Assembly: GCA_964438865.1 (NCBI GenBank)
Contig: CAYTMI010000009.1
Span: forward strand, 62,001 to 126,000
From: G016234445 sp964438865
Lineage (GTDB): Bacteria > Chloroflexota > Dehalococcoidia > Tepidiformales > Tepidiformaceae
Length of the DNA: 64,000 bases
Reading direction: 5' to 3'
Numbering within the stretch: the stretch's first letter is position 1; each line of letters begins with the position of its first letter. Below the pieces are notes generated by a model that saw only the letters and a list, made by a program, of their open reading frames with translations, made no database searches and was not told the DNA's origin. A program made the translations under genes and the position numbers. Shown one piece after another: positions 60,583 through 64,000 of the stretch.

Positions 60583-61347
60583 TCAGGCGACTTCGCGCAA
60601 GAGCGTCCGTCGCAGGCGCTTCACGGCCTGGGCATGGAGCTGGCTTACCCGCGTTTCGGATACCGAAAGCACGTTGGCGATGTCCTTCATCGTCAGGTGC
60701 TCGACGTAGTACAGGGAGACGACAAGGCGCTCGCGCTCGGGCAGGACCTGCACGGCCTTCGCCAGTTCTTCGCGCAGTTCGCGTTCGTCCAAGCCCTTGG
60801 TGAAGTCAATGTCTTCGTCGGCCGTGGGCATTTCAGCGGCAGGAAACGAATCGCCGTCGTCGTCCTTTTCCAGCATCCGGTCGAGCGAGACGGTCACCCA
60901 CCGCGCGTTCGAGGCGGCTTCCCGGAACTGCGGCAGGCTCAGGCCGAGGTGGTCCGCCGATTCCGCTTCCGTCGGCGTGCGCCCGAGTGACATCTCGAGT
61001 TCGCTCTGGGCGCGCTGCACGTCGCGGGCTTTCTGGCGCATGGTGCGGCTCAGACGGTCCATCCGCCGGAAGGCGTCGATCATGGACCCACGGATCCTGC
61101 GCACCGCGTAGGCGTGGAAGTTCGTGCCCTTCGTCGGGTCATACCGGCGCACCGCTTCGACCAGGCCGCAGGTACCGTAGCCGACGGCGTCTTCGAATTC
61201 GAGCAACCCCGGGATCTCCAGCGGCAGCGACCGCGCCACGCGCCGGACCAGCGGCGCGTATTGCATGACCAGCTGCTGCTGCTCCTCCAGGGTCAGGCGC
61301 ATGCCTGGCACGGATTCAGTTGGAGTCTCCATCGACGACAGTTCCAT
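60583..61347 (-). CDS. Sigma-70 family RNA polymerase sigma factor, FliA/WhiG type
   Basis: The 254-residue protein has region 2 (YAPLVRRVARSLPLEIPGLL, then EFEDAVGYGTCGLVEAVRRY and the DNA-melting part GTNFHAYAVRRIRGSMIDAF). Region 3 follows (RQKARDVQRAQSELEMSLGR), then region 4 with LPERERLVVSLYYVEHLTMK and DIANVLSVSETRVSQLHAQA. IRGSMIDAFR and the region 4 form place it with FliA/WhiG/SigB-like factors. No flagellar genes are in the window, so the regulon is unknown. I chose the ATG with a GGGAGA site; upstream codons are not conserved. Phased GTGA repeats lie between it and ispG. Confidence 0.88.
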   Translation of the reverse strand: MELSSMETPTESVPGMRLTLEEQQQLVMQYAPLVRRVARSLPLEIPGLLEFEDAVGYGTCGLVEAVRRYDPTKGTNFHAYAVRRIRGSMIDAFRRMDRLSRTMRQKARDVQRAQSELEMSLGRTPTEAESADHLGLSLPQFREAASNARWVTVSLDRMLEKDDDGDSFPAAEMPTADEDIDFTKGLDERELREELAKAVQVLPERERLVVSLYYVEHLTMKDIANVLSVSETRVSQLHAQAVKRLRRTLLREVA

Positions 61348-61430
61348 GACGTTTCTCCCCGCTTTGAACCCCGGAGGCAACCTTGTGTTTTGGTTGTCGT
61401 TCCGGTGACTCGATTGTTCAGGGGGTAGCG

Positions 61431-61479
61431 GTGACAGAACAACGCACGCGGCGTGACGTCTCGGTGATCCTTCCGTGAC
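61431..61479. promoter_or_regulatory. Helically phased GTGA repeats (candidate operator)
   Basis: GTGA occurs at 61431, 61453, 61464 and 61475, that is at spacings 22, 11 and 11, in the contexts GGTGACAG, CGTGACGT, GGTGATCC and CGTGACAT. An extra copy at 61405 is off register. Direct repeats of one helical turn are typical of OmpR/PhoB-type regulator sites. The cluster lies 84-132 bases before the sigma factor gene and about 100-150 before ispG. Confidence 0.5.
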
Positions 61480-61567
61480 ATCGCACGACATAACGAAAAC
61501 GGTCGCCGGCGAAAGGCCCAGGGTCGGGACCGTGAGGCTGCTTAACGACCGGTGCCGCCGCCGCTGC

Positions 61568-61573
61568 TAGACT
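61568..61573 (+). promoter_or_regulatory. -10 element (TAGACT) of ispG
   Basis: CTGCTAGACTCG fits the local GCTAnnCT pattern. It ends six bases before the ispG ATG, so the transcript is probably leaderless. Confidence 0.45.
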
Positions 61574-61579
61574 CGTTTC

Positions 61580-62743
<1,164 letters not shown>

Positions 62744-62763
62744 TCCGGCTGCGCCCCCGCGCG

Positions 62764-62769
62764 TAGGAT
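62764..62769 (+). promoter_or_regulatory. -10 element (TAGGAT) before pncC
   Basis: GCGTAGGATGCG ends six bases before the pncC ATG, the same spacing as at ispG, again predicting a leaderless transcript. Confidence 0.35.
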
Positions 62770-62775
62770 GCGCGC

Positions 62776-63270
62776 ATGCTCCTTGAAGACGACACCCTTG
62801 CCGCCGCCATCGGCGAAGCCCTCGTCGCCCGCGGCGAGAAAGTCGCCGTGTCCGAAACAACCGCCGGTGGGCTGATAAGCGCCCGGATGCTCAGCGTCCC
62901 CGGCGCTTCACGCTGGTTCGAAAGCGCCCTCGTCCCCTATTCCAGCCCGACGAAGTGGGCGGTCCTCGGCATGGACCGTGAGATTGCCCGCGAACACGGC
63001 GCTGTTAGCCCCGTATGGGTGACGGCCACCGCCGAAGCCATGCGCCGGGCGACGGGCGCGGCCTGGGCCGTCGCGGAAAGCGGCATCGCCGGGCCCCTGG
63101 GCAGCCGACGTTCACCGAAGCCGGTGGGGTCGGTCGCCATCGCCGTCGCCGGCCCCGAGGGGCCGCGTGCCGAAGAGCATCTCTTCCCCGGCACCCGGGT
63201 TCAGGTGATGGAACAGATCACGCAGCGTGCGCTGGAACTGCTCGCCGAGAGCCTGGGCGTCAAAGGATAG
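62776..63270 (+). CDS. pncC: Nicotinamide-nucleotide amidohydrolase, CinA C-terminal domain type
   Basis: PncC deamidates nicotinamide mononucleotide to nicotinic acid mononucleotide and recycles the NMN released by DNA ligase. The 164-residue protein is a stand-alone CinA C-terminal domain: VAVSETTAGGLISARMLSVP GAS loop, LVPYSSPTKWAVLGM, AVAESGIAGP and SVAIAVAGPEG. The usual start is 'ESCTGG'; here it is ETTAGG, so the family Cys is Thr. The N-terminal MoCF-like domain of full CinA is absent. It follows ispG by 32 bases. Confidence 0.88.
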   Translation: MLLEDDTLAAAIGEALVARGEKVAVSETTAGGLISARMLSVPGASRWFESALVPYSSPTKWAVLGMDREIAREHGAVSPVWVTATAEAMRRATGAAWAVAESGIAGPLGSRRSPKPVGSVAIAVAGPEGPRAEEHLFPGTRVQVMEQITQRALELLAESLGVKG

Positions 63271-63291
63271 TGGGCGACGGCGCCGCCGTCC

Positions 63292-64000
63292 TCAGTACAC
63301 GTCGAAGAGGTTGAAGCGCGGGCCGTCCTTGCAGCAGAGGCGGACGCCGTGTTTCGTGAAGATGGCGCAGCCGTAACACATCCCCCAGCCGCACGGCATG
63401 TTCTCTTCCATCAGGATCTCCGGCCGTTGCCGCCGCCCGTTCTGGCGCAGGACTTCCGCGAGGCTTTCGAACATCGCGTTCGGGCCACAGGCGTAGACGC
63501 GGCTCGCCCATTCCTGGTACTGCCCGAGGTGTTGGGTCACGAACCCCTTGGGCCCGGCCGACCCGTCTTCCGTGACCACGACGTACTCCACTTCCTTCGG
63601 CCACGCCGATGCCGGGAGGAGATGCGCCGCCGTCCGCGCGCCCATCATCGCCACCACCTGGTGCCCGGCCGCGATGGCCCGCTCGGCTGTGTCCACCATC
63701 GGCGCGATCCCCACGCCCCCGCCGATCAGGAGCAGGTTCCCGGGCTGGTGCGGCAGCCGCAGGCCGTTCCCGAGCGGCCCGTACATCCGCACCTGGTCGC
63801 CGCGGCCACGCCCGGCGAGCCAGCCGGTCCCCTTGCCGATGACGTTGTAGAGGATGGCGAAACGGTCGCCGTCGACGCGGTAGTAGCTGAAGGCGCGCGC
63901 GAACATCGGGTCGAGGCCGTCGCTGCTGCAGTGGACCATCACGAACTGCCCCGGCTGGACGTTCGCGGCCACCCCCGGGGCGTGGAACCATGCCGTCCGC
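63292..64000 (-). CDS. pyrK: Dihydroorotate dehydrogenase electron transfer subunit (partial, open at the window edge)
   Basis: PyrK passes electrons from dihydroorotate dehydrogenase B to NAD through FAD and a 2Fe-2S cluster. About 235 residues are visible and the frame stays open to the last base: RTAWFHAPGVAANVQPGQFV continues to the flavin domain. ARAFSYYRV and GPLGNGLRLP bind flavin, LLLIGGGVGIAPMVDTAERA binds NAD, and the C-terminal cluster motif is MPCGWGMCYGCAI with LCCKDGPRFN. A GTG at 63972 could start translation but lies inside the conserved region, so the true start is outside the window. pyrD may adjoin there. Confidence 0.92.
   Translation of the reverse strand, partial: RTAWFHAPGVAANVQPGQFVMVHCSSDGLDPMFARAFSYYRVDGDRFAILYNVIGKGTGWLAGRGRGDQVRMYGPLGNGLRLPHQPGNLLLIGGGVGIAPMVDTAERAIAAGHQVVAMMGARTAAHLLPASAWPKEVEYVVVTEDGSAGPKGFVTQHLGQYQEWASRVYACGPNAMFESLAEVLRQNGRRQRPEILMEENMPCGWGMCYGCAIFTKHGVRLCCKDGPRFNLFDVY

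Noticed and set aside
61348..61430. Possible cyclic-di-GMP riboswitch in the leader of the sigma factor gene.
   Set aside because: The GEMM core sequences and the expected paired stems could not be matched by eye.

Overview
The window is high-GC bacterial chromosome (roughly two thirds G+C by eye), densely coding on both strands, with no rRNA, tRNA, CRISPR, prophage or IS transposase that I could recognise. The gene set (MEP isoprenoid pathway, HisZ-type histidine pathway, short EF-Ts, FmdB and MaoC-type acyl-CoA genes, FliA/WhiG-type sigma factor, CHRD and lipoprotein genes, no LPS genes) fits a high-GC Chloroflexota or a similar deep-branching, largely monoderm-like bacterium. That assignment is an inference from gene content, not a measured phylogeny. 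Start codons are often GTG or TTG with clear AGGAGG-type ribosome binding sites, and several promoters share a GCTAtaCT-like -10 element.

Layout. 1-10.2 kb: edge of a RodZ-like gene, dapA, a phosphodiesterase/sulfatase-fold protein, an exported duplicated-domain protein, thiamine pyrophosphokinase and an S9 peptidase, then a small Cys-rich protein, a MaoC-like protein and an FmdB zinc ribbon, then a secreted metalloprotease. 10.4-14.8 kb: a lipoprotein, an acyl-CoA dehydrogenase, a debris field with two gene-fragment copies around a CHRD-domain gene, and a PLP aminotransferase preceded by a candidate alanine-codon attenuator. 14.8-24.8 kb: an amidase, a ParE-type toxin-antitoxin pair, gatC-gatA, a class A penicillin-binding protein, a formyltransferase of the 10-formyl-THF hydrolase type, an ArgA-like acetyltransferase, a degenerate GGDEF protein and a TVP38 membrane protein. 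24.8-29.3 kb: the conserved rpsB-tsf-pyrH-frr-uppS-cdsA operon.

29.4-36.5 kb: histidine genes hisZ-hisG-(Zn-phospholipase-like)-hisD, then a convergent cyclase-domain gene, then hisC-hisB. HisG is a tandem fusion of two HisG modules. 36.5-46.7 kb: an exported membrane protein, a phosphotransferase/unknown/Nudix trio, an AI-2E family permease, a flavin monooxygenase, M23 peptidase and PH-domain genes, a TfoX-like gene, ilvD and a LysN-type aminotransferase. 46.9-53 kb: gltB-gltD glutamate synthase. 53-59.5 kb: polyprenyl synthase and dxs, a histidine kinase/response regulator pair, and a class II aldolase. 59.5-64 kb: an orphan pseudo-receiver regulator, a FliA/WhiG-type sigma factor, ispG, pncC and the edge of pyrK.

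Together the genes cover amino acid biosynthesis (lysine, histidine, glutamate, branched chain), isoprenoid and undecaprenyl lipid carriers (dxs, ispG, prenyl synthase, uppS) feeding peptidoglycan synthesis (PBP1A), and envelope functions. The most notable signals are the double HisG, the candidate leader-peptide attenuator, duplicated gene fragments at 12.3-12.6 kb, and helically phased repeats between the sigma factor gene and ispG.
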